A stretch of DNA of 64,000 nt. Source: Lewinellaceae bacterium. Its GTDB lineage: Bacteria; Bacteroidota; Bacteroidia; Chitinophagales; Saprospiraceae. The notes beneath the pieces are model-generated. The model had not been told where the DNA came from, did no database searches, and saw only the letters and a list, made by a program, of their open reading frames with translations. Position 1 is the first letter of the stretch, and every line of letters begins with the position of its first letter. The stretch covers positions 1-64,000 of the forward strand of contig JADJRC010000008.1 in assembly GCA_016712415.1 (NCBI GenBank), written 5' to 3'. Below, one piece after another: positions 44,770 to 53,195 of this stretch. The position numbers and the translations under genes were made by a program.

Positions 44770-47700
44770 TTAATGCCGCTCCACCACAGATTCCACCTGT
44801 TGCACTGACGGACGTTTTTTGGCGACATGGAACTTATATTGGTAGTAGCCGTACAGCAGTTCATACAGCACCAACTCATACGTTCGCTGACCTGACGTAA
44901 ACAATCGGTTGAACAACATGTGAATATAACTTGGCATATACCTTTCAGGGTTGATCCTTTGTTCCTTGTATATCTTCAGTATGTTATCTGCGATAGACTG
45001 CGTATCAGACTGCCTGGACGCCATCAGCCGGTATAAATCACCAAAGCTGTCTTCATCCGAACTGTCCAGCAGTGGTATTATTTGCTGCCGGTGGTTTCGG
45101 AATTTGTCGTTGACCAGTTTGCGCAGCCGGACATTGTCCTTTACTTTGAATTCTGCTTCAAAGGCGTCCTTCATCATTTCCGTAAAGGCAATTTTTGCCT
45201 CAAGCGACATCCCGAAGCAATTCAGCAGACTGTCGGCAGCAAGCAGGCCGTAATACCAGCGTGCCGCTTCCTGGAAATCGCCCGATTGTTGCAGAAACAG
45301 GAGGGTATGCAGGCTGTCGCAATGAAAAAGCGACTCTGATATTTCCATGGTGTGTACGCCGTACCGTTCCACTTCCCGTTCGTAGGTATCGGTTTGTAAT
45401 TTCCAGATGAGCCGTTGCTGCAGGGGTTGTTCGAGCGCCTGGTAAACCATGCTGATAACAGCTCCGAGGTGACGCTGGTCGCTCAAGTGGAAGCGCAACC
45501 TAATGTGTTTGTCCGGATCCGAATAACGGATGAAGAACCAGCGGTCGACCCAGCCGTTTCGGGCAAACAATTGGGTTAAGGGCAAGATGCGGGCATGGAG
45601 TATTTCATCGGCGGTTCTTATGCCGCAGTACAGTTTGAAATATATCCATTCTGATCCGGGCGGAAAAGACCGGCACAGCGCTGTTGCAGATACGGGCATT
45701 GGCTTTTGAGTCTTTTGGTTTGGTTTCTCTTTATTGAACACCACGACGATCTCGTTGGCGTATGCCTTTCCCTGCGTGTCGGTAATAACCTGGTTTTGGT
45801 CGTCAAACAGGAACTCCGCGACCCGCAGCGACGCACCCTTTTTGATTTCATGCAGGAAAGACTTGACACACAGGTAGTTGTTGAAGTCTACAAAAGTTCG
45901 TTGTCGCCACGGACGACCAGTACGCGGTCGGGCAGGTTCAGGTTGTTCTTCCACTCCAGGATTTTGGGGACAGGGTTGGTCTCTCTGCTCAATTGGGGCA
46001 GGGTAGAGAGGTCCGTCCAGTGGAGTTGCCAGGTAGCGCGCGACAGGATGATATTTTCGTAGGTCAGTCGGGGCAGAAACTTGAATTCCGACTCCAGGCT
46101 GCCCCAGTTTTGCTGCAAGATGGCCCTTTTGTTTTGGTATTGGACATCGCACAGGAACTGATAAACCGGGAGGGTATTATTGGTGTAATTGTGTGCATTG
46201 CTCATGGCAGGGATGATCCGTTTCCCCAGGGTTTTCGAGAATAATATCAACTCGTTGTTTACCAGTTGGAGGTATATGTCCTGGAGTTTTATTTGCCGCT
46301 CCGTCGTTACCGTCGAATGTGCCAGGTAGGGAATTTCGTAATCGCGAACGTGGGTGCGCATCAGAATATTACCCGTGCGTGATTCGGGGAGGTGGACGAT
46401 CTCTGCTGTTACAGTATCTTCATTCAGGGCATCGTCGGCGCCGGCAATGGCCCGCACCCATTCGTTTAGTTTTGGATCTAAGTGTGTAAAACGCCCCAAT
46501 ATGCGGGTTGACGGGCCCGACGCGTTGTTCATATAAATCAGCGGCAGGGCGTCGGGCCCGGAGGGGACGCGCACGATGCTGACCATAGTCGAAAAAGATT
46601 CGATCAGGTCGTCCCATTCCGGTTTGCTGATTTGCTCCAGGTCATCGTCAGTGAGATTTATTTCATAACGTCCATCCTTATGCGCCTGGATCAGTTTTTG
46701 GAGCCAGAAGGCGGAGAGTCCCGAAAGGGTTTTGGTCGCGTCGCCTTCAGCCGTTCCCAAAGGAAGATCGTCGATCAGGGGGTTGATATCGCTTTGGCCT
46801 GTTGCATGGTAACCGATGCCACTTTCCACGTCGAGCGCTTCCAGCAATGGAATTGATTTGGTTTCGTACCGGGCTTCGAACGCTTTTTTAAACCCGTCGA
46901 GGCGCGCGGAGGTCATTTTGGGCGTAAGTCTGTTGATTACCGTCAATCCCCGTTGAATGGAATGTAGCACCTTCGAATCAAGTGAACACGTTTCGGCCGG
47001 CTTGAGCATATCGACCTGAAGCAGGTTGTTGGCGTCGACACTATGTTCAATAGTATTGAGGATATCGATTACCCGCTCATAAGGATTCGGGGTATTTCCG
47101 GCTACATGATTGCTGTCGATTTGCAGCAACGCATCCCGGAGCCGTTCCAGTTGTCCGGCCATATCAAGGGCAACAGCAGAATGCTTCAGACGCTGCAATA
47201 CGGTTATGGTCCGGTCCAGCATTTCAGGGCCGGTTGTATTGCCGTCCAGTTCACTGACGAGCAACTTGCCCTCGATAAGTTCATACAAAAATTCCCGTGC
47301 ATCCTCCTTGCCAATCTCATCATCCATGATTTCCTCGGCGAGTTCGTCCAGTAACGCGCCGTTCGCACAGCGGTTCAGGATGCGTTCCAGGTATTCCGAG
47401 TATTCGGCCGACGCCAGGCGATGGAAACGGTTATTGTGCCGGTAGTAATAGTCGGCAAAACGGATATTTGACCCAAAAACATAGTGGCTGCTGTTCGGGA
47501 AGTATTGCAGCCATTCCCTGATACCGGGAAGTTGGGATATATTCTGCGACAGTTGGCACAGGTAAACCATGTCAGGCCGGGTATGCCGAACAAACCGGTC
47601 GGGCAGGCTGAGCCTGATGTCATTTTTTTCTCCCCATTCACCCAGCGTGCAGCCTGCAAAGAGTCCAAAGGGCGTGCACCGGGTCGTCATTCGAAGCAGA

Positions 47701-47966
47701 TACCGTGTCAGCGAAACGATCAATTGCTCGTCGTCGGCAGCTGAGGAAGCGTTGCCCGCCATCCTTTTTTCCAACTGACCGTGTAAAACCGGTGAAGCAA
47801 GAAACAAGGCATCATTGACAAACTTGTCCCTGTAAATCCGGTAAAGCAATGCTGTTTGGGTCTCCGGATCGGTAGCGGATAAAATTTCTTTCAGCACGCC
47901 ATTAAAAGCAAGCAATGGCGTACGCAACAAGAATTTGGGTTGTGCCTGATAGAACTGCATAGACAT
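44770..47966 (-). CDS. lanB: Class I lanthipeptide dehydratase LanB, full length with one frameshift
   Basis: LanB glutamylates Ser/Thr of the precursor with Glu-tRNA and then eliminates to give dehydroalanine/dehydrobutyrine. The N-terminal glutamylation part (47966 to about 45890) starts 'MSMQFYQAQPKFLLRTPLLA' and holds 'LTRYLLRMTTRCTPFGLFAG' and 'ILMRTHVRDYEIPYLAHST'. After 'VVRGDNELL' a TAG intervenes; one extra T in the four-T run near 45893 restores 'VDFNNYLCVKSFLHEIKKG' and the SpaB_C/thiopeptide-type elimination domain ('SEWIYFKLYCG', 'WFFIRYSDPDKHIRLRFHL'). Repaired length is about 1065 residues, normal for an unsplit LanB. It starts 8 bases after lanC. ATG 47993 is an alternative start. 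Confidence 0.85.
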
Positions 47967-47974
47967 GGATCGTT

Positions 47975-49195
47975 TTAACTGAGAAGCAAACACTCATCCC
48001 AGTCCGGAGGAATATCAGAAACGGCATCCAGCAGGGACAAGCCAATACCGGCAGCGCCGATTAATAAGCCCCTGTAGTCGGAAATTCCCAGTTTCTCATT
48101 GGCGGCATAGGGAGTATAACCGGCAAAACCGGGAATGTCGGGCGTGTAGGATGCCTGTGACAGTGCTTGTTGTTGCCAGTAAGTGGCGGCCTCCTGAAAT
48201 TCCGGCTGCCCTGTTTTCAGGAATAACCGGTGGAAAAAATGGGCTACACCGGCAGAACCGTGGCAAATTCCGGCATCGTTGATAAGGTTTTCATTCAGGT
48301 CCCTTCTGGAACAGGAATGGGTCAACACTTCCAGCCCTTTATTGCGCCAAATGTCATTGTTAACTGCCAAGGAAGCCTCATAAAGGGCCAACCCTACGCC
48401 CAGATCACCATAACACCACGCCATCCTGCTCGGCGAAGACGGCGAATTGGGTTTTTCGAGCGACAGGCTTGGGAAACGGGCAATACCCAACGGCGGCTGC
48501 AATTCCTGCTGAAGGATATAGTTGACCGTTTGGGTAAGGAGCCTTGTACTCCGGTCGACCGTTACGCCCGCGCGAATCAGTTTGGAGAGCATGATCGCAA
48601 TGCTCGACATGCCGTGTGCCAGTCCGATATTCGGCCCCGATTCGCCCATTCTTATATCCAGTAAGGCATTCCACCTGACCGTATCATCATCAACCCGGAT
48701 GGAACATCGTTCCAGCCCGTCGATCAGTCCGTCAAAATATTTATCCAGATCCGGGTTGGTCCGGCGTCTTTTCAGGAGGTAGAGCGCCAGCCCCAGTCCG
48801 CCGTGCAGAAAATCAAACTTTTTCAATGCCAGTTCTTCCAGCATTTTTTCGGCCAGGTATCGGTCAAACTCTTCCAGGGATTCGCGGGCGTCATCGTCTA
48901 TCAGGCCCAGTTCCATGAAATGCTCGGCGCTCCAAAAAATACCTGCCAGACCCCGGCAATAGGTATGGAAGCCAAAACCCTGGTCTATCATGTCCCATAC
49001 CTTGTCAATGCGCTCCATAGCGACCCTGCGCCAGGTATCGTTTTTGGTGTACATGGAGTAGTACATGAAGAAAAGCGCTTCACCCATTCTGCCTGAAAAA
49101 AGGCATGGCGCCAGGCTTTCCTCTGCATCTTTTGTTAGGTCAGCGGCTATTTCTGCGAGTTTGCTGCGAATCAGGTCGAGGTTTTCAGTTGACAT
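47975..49195 (-). CDS. lanC: LanC-like lanthionine cyclase
   Basis: The 406-residue protein should close (methyl)lanthionine rings on the dehydrated precursors. Zinc ligands are Cys261 ('AWCYGDLG'), Cys311 and His312 ('ICHGSAG'), matching NisC Cys284/Cys330/His331; His194 in 'GLAHGMSS' corresponds to the catalytic acid/base. The repeated Gly-rich helix motifs of the alpha/alpha barrel ('DFLHGGLGLALYLL', 'GLLIGAAGIGLSLLD') are all present. It lies between the precursor genes and lanB on the same strand, after a hairpin that may set the ratio of precursor to enzyme transcripts. Confidence 0.93.
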   Translation of the reverse strand: MSTENLDLIRSKLAEIAADLTKDAEESLAPCLFSGRMGEALFFMYYSMYTKNDTWRRVAMERIDKVWDMIDQGFGFHTYCRGLAGIFWSAEHFMELGLIDDDARESLEEFDRYLAEKMLEELALKKFDFLHGGLGLALYLLKRRRTNPDLDKYFDGLIDGLERCSIRVDDDTVRWNALLDIRMGESGPNIGLAHGMSSIAIMLSKLIRAGVTVDRSTRLLTQTVNYILQQELQPPLGIARFPSLSLEKPNSPSSPSRMAWCYGDLGVGLALYEASLAVNNDIWRNKGLEVLTHSCSRRDLNENLINDAGICHGSAGVAHFFHRLFLKTGQPEFQEAATYWQQQALSQASYTPDIPGFAGYTPYAANEKLGISDYRGLLIGAAGIGLSLLDAVSDIPPDWDECLLLS

Positions 49196-49268
49196 GCAGA
49201 ATGTGTTTATGCGGAATGATATAGGAGAGGGATACCGGCCAGCACTTTCCGGCTCATAGGCGGAGTGG

Positions 49269-49297
49269 AATCCTGCCGGAAAGGTCCCGGCAGGATT
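49269..49297 (-). terminator. Hairpin between lanA1 and lanC (attenuator-like)
   Basis: Perfect 11-bp stem aatcctgccgg (49269-49279) with ccggcaggatt (49287-49297), without a T-run on the minus strand. Such hairpins between a lanthipeptide precursor and its enzymes commonly allow partial read-through. Confidence 0.7.
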
Positions 49298-49315
49298 TGT
49301 TGATATTTATTCAGG

Positions 49316-49561
49316 TTACATACAGCTGATGCACTGATCGCCCGAACAGTAAACTCGGCCAGTATCTGGGGGGCAAGAGTTGCTCGGACAGTTCTGGGAA
49401 TAGCAGATGTTGGGTGCGTGGGTGTCAGGCGCGCAATTGCAAGGCCATCCCAAACTGGTATTGTTTTCACCACCTACAATGGTTTGTGCTGCATTTTCAT
49501 TCAAATTGGCGACAAACGTCTTTTTGAAAGACAGTTTCTTTTTGATGCTTTCCTTTTTCAT
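49316..49561 (-). CDS. lanA1: Class I lanthipeptide precursor 1 (eight-Cys core)
   Basis: An 81-residue precursor of the Bacteroidota GG-leader type. The leader 'MKKESIKKKLSFKKTFVANL' runs through 'NENAAQTIVGG', the double-Gly site for the C39 peptidase. The roughly 50-residue core is Cys-rich: 'WPCNCAPD', 'NICYSQNCPSNSCPPD' and 'VYCSGDQCISCM' give eight Cys among nine Ser/Thr, so several lanthionine rings or disulfides are possible. Ser/Thr lie on both sides of many Cys. It is the precursor closest to lanC and the longest of the three. Confidence 0.9.
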   Translation of the reverse strand: MKKESIKKKLSFKKTFVANLNENAAQTIVGGENNTSLGWPCNCAPDTHAPNICYSQNCPSNSCPPDTGRVYCSGDQCISCM

Positions 49562-49817
49562 GTGAAAGAATTTATTTGAGTTGTGCCTACTCTGTTTCAG
49601 CCGTTTCCGGCAGGGTTTTCAGCGTGCCCCTGCCGACAAAAGTGGCAGCAACAACATCAAATAACCTTCTACATTTTTTCTGGGTTTTCTGTTGACGCAG
49701 GCAAGCAGTTGGTCCGGCTTGCGGAAGAAAACGGTGCGTGGGTGTATTCAGAAGTATAACTGTTGGCCACACCACTCAAATGGCTGTGCACAGAAAATTT
49801 AAAACCCTGTCAGGTTA
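49500..49817 (-). repeat. Duplicated precursor cassette, copy A (leader start plus upstream region of lanA1)
   Basis: This block covers the first 60 or so bases of lanA1 and about 256 bases upstream. It repeats at 49991-50308 with a constant offset of 491 bases, no gaps and only about seven differences that I could count. The upstream region contains the inverted pair CGGCAGGG ... CCCTGCCG near 49612-49640, which could fold in the 5' leader of the mRNA. Only about 120 bases of the block recur at lanA3 (50513 to about 50635), in diverged form. Confidence 0.85.
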
Positions 49818-49846
49818 ATCATCTGGATGCAAGACCTGACAGGGTT
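49803..49846 (-). terminator. Terminator hairpin after lanA2
   Basis: Perfect 13-bp stem (aaccctgtcaggt at 49803-49815 with acctgacagggtt at 49834-49846), followed on the minus strand by TTTTAAATTTT. It separates lanA2 from lanA1. Confidence 0.85.
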
Positions 49847-49863
49847 GGAATAATGTTGCAGAA

Positions 49864-50052
49864 TCAGGCCACAATGTCGCAGATCAAAACGCCACCACTG
49901 CCGCTGCCGCCGCAGCTATAGGTGCCGCAGTCTGAACTGCGTATTACTGAATTCGCATCTCCTCCCTTGATGGATTGTGCTGCCTCCTGGTTCAAATTAG
50001 CGACAAACGTCTTTTTGAAAGACAGTTTCTTTTTGATGCTTTCCTTTTTCAT
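49864..50052 (-). CDS. lanA2: Class I lanthipeptide precursor 2 (three-Cys core)
   Basis: A 62-residue precursor. The first 21 residues are identical to precursor 1, followed by 'QEAAQSIKGG' and a core of about 31 residues: 'DANSVIRSSDCGTYSC', then 'GGSGSGGVLICDIVA'. Three Cys with several preceding Ser/Thr would allow up to three thioether rings. The end 'LICDI' is shared with precursor 3, while the rest of the core is different, so core sequences have diverged while the leader stayed fixed. Confidence 0.9.
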   Translation of the reverse strand: MKKESIKKKLSFKKTFVANLNQEAAQSIKGGDANSVIRSSDCGTYSCGGSGSGGVLICDIVA

Positions 50053-50308
50053 GTGAAAGAATTTATTTGAGTTGTGCCTACTCTGTTTCAGCCGTTTCCG
50101 GCAGGGTTTTCAGCGTGCCCCTGCCGACAAAAGTGACGACAACAACATCAAATAACCTTCTACATTTTTTCTGGGTTTTCTGTTGACGCAGGCAAGCAGC
50201 TGGTCCGGCTTGCGGAAGAAAACGGTGCGTGGGCGAATTCAGAAGTATAACTGTTGGCCACACCACTCAAATGGCTGTGCACAGAAAATTTAAAACCCTG
50301 TCAGGTTA
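49991..50308 (-). repeat. Duplicated precursor cassette, copy B (upstream of lanA2)
   Basis: Near-identical partner of copy A at 49500-49817. It carries the start of lanA2 and its complete upstream region including the CGGCAGGG/CCCTGCCG inverted pair. Two 62-codon open frames inside copies A and B are by-products of the duplication (see rejected list). Confidence 0.85.
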
Positions 50309-50337
50309 TCCATTTTGATACAATACCTGACAAGGTT
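50294..50337 (-). terminator. Terminator hairpin after lanA3
   Basis: Thirteen-base arms with one mismatch (50294-50306 with 50325-50337), followed on the minus strand by TTTTAAATTTT. Homologous to the hairpin after lanA2. Confidence 0.8.
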
Positions 50338-50405
50338 TAATTACCCCTCACACCGCTTGGGCAGATACACATAAACTGGCAGTGTGAAGTTTTAGCACAG
50401 AAGAA

Positions 50406-50573
50406 TTAGAATGTTGGAATGTCGCAGATCAGAATGCCGCTGGTGTCGACATCATTGTGTCCAGGAGCCGCTGCGCCGCCGCCGCCCTTGATGGATTGTG
50501 CTGCCTCCTGGTTCAAATTGGCGACAAACGTCTTTTTGAAAGACAGTTTCTTTTTGATACTTTCCTTTTTCAT
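50406..50573 (-). CDS. lanA3: Class I lanthipeptide precursor 3 (single-Cys core)
   Basis: A 55-residue precursor starting at ATG 50573. The first 29 residues match precursor 2 exactly up to 'QEAAQSIKGG'; the core is 'GGAAAPGHNDVDTSGIL' then 'ICDIPTF'. With one Cys and a Thr-Ser pair four to five residues before it, at most one small ring is likely. The core is the shortest and least like a classical lanthipeptide, so it may be a decayed or functionally distinct member. It is the first precursor in the direction of transcription. Confidence 0.85.
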   Translation of the reverse strand: MKKESIKKKLSFKKTFVANLNQEAAQSIKGGGGAAAPGHNDVDTSGILICDIPTF

Positions 50574-51077
50574 GTGAATGTATTTGTTTGAATGGCGCTT
50601 ACTCTGTTTCAGCCGTTGCCGGCAGGGTTTTCAGCATACCCCTTTTCAATAGGTTTACAAATATGATATTTCGGTATTGTGAAACCATATTCTTTCCTGC
50701 AAGTGTGCATGATGGGGTAATAACTGTGTAAAAAACATTTGCTGTCAGGATGCCTGCCGAACAGCCCGGCAAACCACCTGCGGGCACATAAGCCGCCGTC
50801 TGCAAAAAATACTTTCTTACAGTTTTTCATGATTTTCCGGTTACGGGATGTCAAAACAGACACTAATTGCCCGGTTTTGAGGCGCAAAACCCTTGTGATC
50901 CAGTCTGAGGCGCCATGTTGGGCAATACTCTGATGCTACATTTTCCTGGCTCCTGTTGTGTTCTGAAAACGACTGCATTTGCCCCCCGGGGAGAAAAATT
51001 GTGCCGTACACATATCTTTGGTCCCGAAACCAAAGCCGGTCGCCTGAATTATTTCGACCCGGATAAAAAGTGCTGCA
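50574..51077. other. Intergenic control region between lanA3 and the divergent exporter
   Basis: About 500 bases without a convincing gene. The first 60 bases resemble the upstream part of cassettes A and B ('cggcagggttttcagc' is shared), and the segment near 50800-50850 is a diverged match to the 'cagaaaacccagaaaaaatgtagaa' part of those cassettes, separated by an unrelated insert. Promoters for both divergent transcripts should lie here, but no clear TTG-N19-21-TAnnTTTG match was found. Confidence 0.5.
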
Positions 51078-53195
51078 TTGAAACAATTCCCTTTTTACCG
51101 CCAACTGGACGCTATGGATTGCGGCCCTACCTGCCTGCGCATGATCGCAGCGCATTACGGTCGCCATTATTCCCTGCAATACCTCCGGGAACGGTCGCAC
51201 ATCAGCCGCGAAGGGGTTTCCCTGCTCGGTATCAGTGAAGCCGCTGAACGGATCGGATTCCAGACCATGGCAACCAAAATACCTTTTGAGGGAGCGGACG
51301 CCGGGCTCATCGATGCGCCCCTGCCTTGTATCGCGCATTGGCGCCAGCGGCATTTTGTGGTGGTATACAAGGTGACCGACCGGCATGTCTGGGTCGCCGA
51401 CCCGGCGGACGGCAAGTTCAAACTCACTCGTGCGGCATTCGAGGCCGGCTGGCTGGCAGACGGCAACCGGGGGGTCGTGCTGCTGCTCGAACCCGGCCCC
51501 GACTTCCAGCAACTCCATGAAGAAGCGCAAAAGACCAGGGGCCTGGGCATCTTTTTCAATTACCTGACCCGTTATCGCCGGCAGTTTATTATTCTGATAA
51601 TGGGTATGCTGTTGGGCAGTTTGTTCCAGCTGATATTTCCCTTTCTCACCCAATCGATCGTCGATGTGGGTATCCAGAATCAGGAGATTGACTTCATTTA
51701 CCTGATCCTGATCGCGCAGCTGGTGCTTTTCGGCAGCCAAACCCTGGTCAGTTTTATCCAGAACTGGATACTGCTTTTTATCGGGACACGCATCAATGTC
51801 AGTCTGGTTACCGATTTTCTGATCAAACTGATGCGGCTGCCGCTCGGCTTTTTCGACGCCAAAATGTCGGGCGACCTGATCCAGCGCGTCAACGACCAGA
51901 AACGGATCGAGACGTTTCTCACCAGTTCAAGCCTGCAGATCAGCTTTGCCCTGATTAATCTGGTCGTTTTCAGCGTCGTGTTGTTGTTGTACAACAGCCT
52001 CATTTTCGCAGTATTTACGGTGGCCAGTCTGCTCTATGTGGGCTGGATCGTACTTTTTCTGCGAAAACGCAAGGAGGTGGACTACCAGGCTTTTCAGCAG
52101 TTATCCGAAAACCAGAGCAGCCTGATCGAACTGATCCAGGGCATGCAGGAGATCAAACTGCAGGGCAGCGACAAGAAACGGCGCTGGCAGTGGGCAAACA
52201 TTCAGGCGCGCCTGTTTCGGGTCAATATGCGTTCCCTGGCGATTACCCAATACCAGGACGCAGGCGGGTCGTTTATCAACCAGGTAAAAAACATCCTGAT
52301 TTCCTTTATTGCAGCCAAGGCGGTCATCGACGGTCAAATGACGCTGGGTATGATGATGGCTGCTCAGTACATTGTTGGCCAGGTCAATCTTCCGCTGCAA
52401 CAGATGATCGGTTTTATCCGGTCGCTGCAGGATGCGCGGATCAGCCTCGAACGCCTCAATGAAATTTACCAGATGGAGGACGAGGAAAACGATGTCAGCC
52501 TCGACCATATCCCGGAAAAAGGCGATATCGTGCTGGAAAACCTGTCCTTTCGGTACAATGCCCTGGATGAAGAGGTACTGAAGGACATCAACCTGGTTGT
52601 TCCGAGAGGCAAAGTGACGGCCATCGTTGGCACCAGCGGTAGTGGCAAAACTACCCTGGTGAAACTGTTGCTTGGTTTTTACAGCCCTCAAAAGGGGCGT
52701 GCCATGATCGGTGGAATACACCTGGATGCGATTCAAAAACGCACCTGGCGCGGCCATTGCGGCGCCGTGATGCAGGACGGGTTTATTTTTTCCGACACCA
52801 TTGCCAATAACATTGCAGAAAGCAGCGAACGTGTGGATATTGAAAAACTGCTTTGGGCGGTTAAAATCGCCAACATTCAGGAGTTTATCGAGTCGCTTCC
52901 GCTGGGATATAATACGATGATCGGCGCCAAAGGCAACGGCATCAGCCAGGGACAGCGCCAGCGGATTCTTATTGCAAGGGCGGTGTATAAAAACCCGGAG
53001 TTTATCTTTCTCGACGAAGCGACAAATGCCCTCGACTCCAGCAATGAACGCGTGATTATCAATCACCTGGAGCAGTTTTTTTCCGGTAAAACGGTGCTGG
53101 TAGTGGCGCACCGCCTCAGTACGGTACGCCATGCCGACCAGATTGCCGTGCTGGCTGGTATGTGCAATATCCCGATATCGTCGTGGTGCCGGTAA
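51078..53195 (+). CDS. lanT: Peptidase-containing ABC exporter (C39 type), C-terminus apparently lost
   Basis: The protein cleaves double-Gly leaders and exports the peptide. The C39 peptidase has Gln9, Cys15 ('QLDAMDCGPTCLRM'), His92 ('RHFVVVYK') and Asp108 ('VADPADGKF'). Six membrane helices follow, then the ATPase with Walker A 'VGTSGSGKTTLV' (about residue 518), signature 'GISQGQRQRILIARAV', Walker B 'FIFLDEATNALDSS' and the H-loop 'VVAHRLSTVRHAD'. The normal end after 'QIAVLAGG' (about 30-40 residues) is missing; instead the frame runs into the adaptor gene and stops as 'MCNIPISSWCR'. See the finding on the junction near 53157. Confidence 0.9.
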   Translation: MKQFPFYRQLDAMDCGPTCLRMIAAHYGRHYSLQYLRERSHISREGVSLLGISEAAERIGFQTMATKIPFEGADAGLIDAPLPCIAHWRQRHFVVVYKVTDRHVWVADPADGKFKLTRAAFEAGWLADGNRGVVLLLEPGPDFQQLHEEAQKTRGLGIFFNYLTRYRRQFIILIMGMLLGSLFQLIFPFLTQSIVDVGIQNQEIDFIYLILIAQLVLFGSQTLVSFIQNWILLFIGTRINVSLVTDFLIKLMRLPLGFFDAKMSGDLIQRVNDQKRIETFLTSSSLQISFALINLVVFSVVLLLYNSLIFAVFTVASLLYVGWIVLFLRKRKEVDYQAFQQLSENQSSLIELIQGMQEIKLQGSDKKRRWQWANIQARLFRVNMRSLAITQYQDAGGSFINQVKNILISFIAAKAVIDGQMTLGMMMAAQYIVGQVNLPLQQMIGFIRSLQDARISLERLNEIYQMEDEENDVSLDHIPEKGDIVLENLSFRYNALDEEVLKDINLVVPRGKVTAIVGTSGSGKTTLVKLLLGFYSPQKGRAMIGGIHLDAIQKRTWRGHCGAVMQDGFIFSDTIANNIAESSERVDIEKLLWAVKIANIQEFIESLPLGYNTMIGAKGNGISQGQRQRILIARAVYKNPEFIFLDEATNALDSSNERVIINHLEQFFSGKTVLVVAHRLSTVRHADQIAVLAGMCNIPISSWCR

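Noticed and set aside
49587..50266. Two near-identical 62-codon open frames (49587-49775 and 50078-50266) upstream of lanA1 and lanA2
   Set aside because: They lie wholly within the duplicated cassette. Most differences between the copies change the amino acid, and no homologous frame is intact upstream of lanA3. They look like noncoding leader DNA.
49316..50573. The repeated lan region as a CRISPR array
   Set aside because: Units are about 500 bases with coding sequences and no short regular repeat-spacer pattern; no cas genes are present.
50599..50887. Open frames of 68 and 92 codons upstream of lanA3
   Set aside because: Overlapping each other in different frames, no domain or signal, in the expected promoter region of divergent transcripts.
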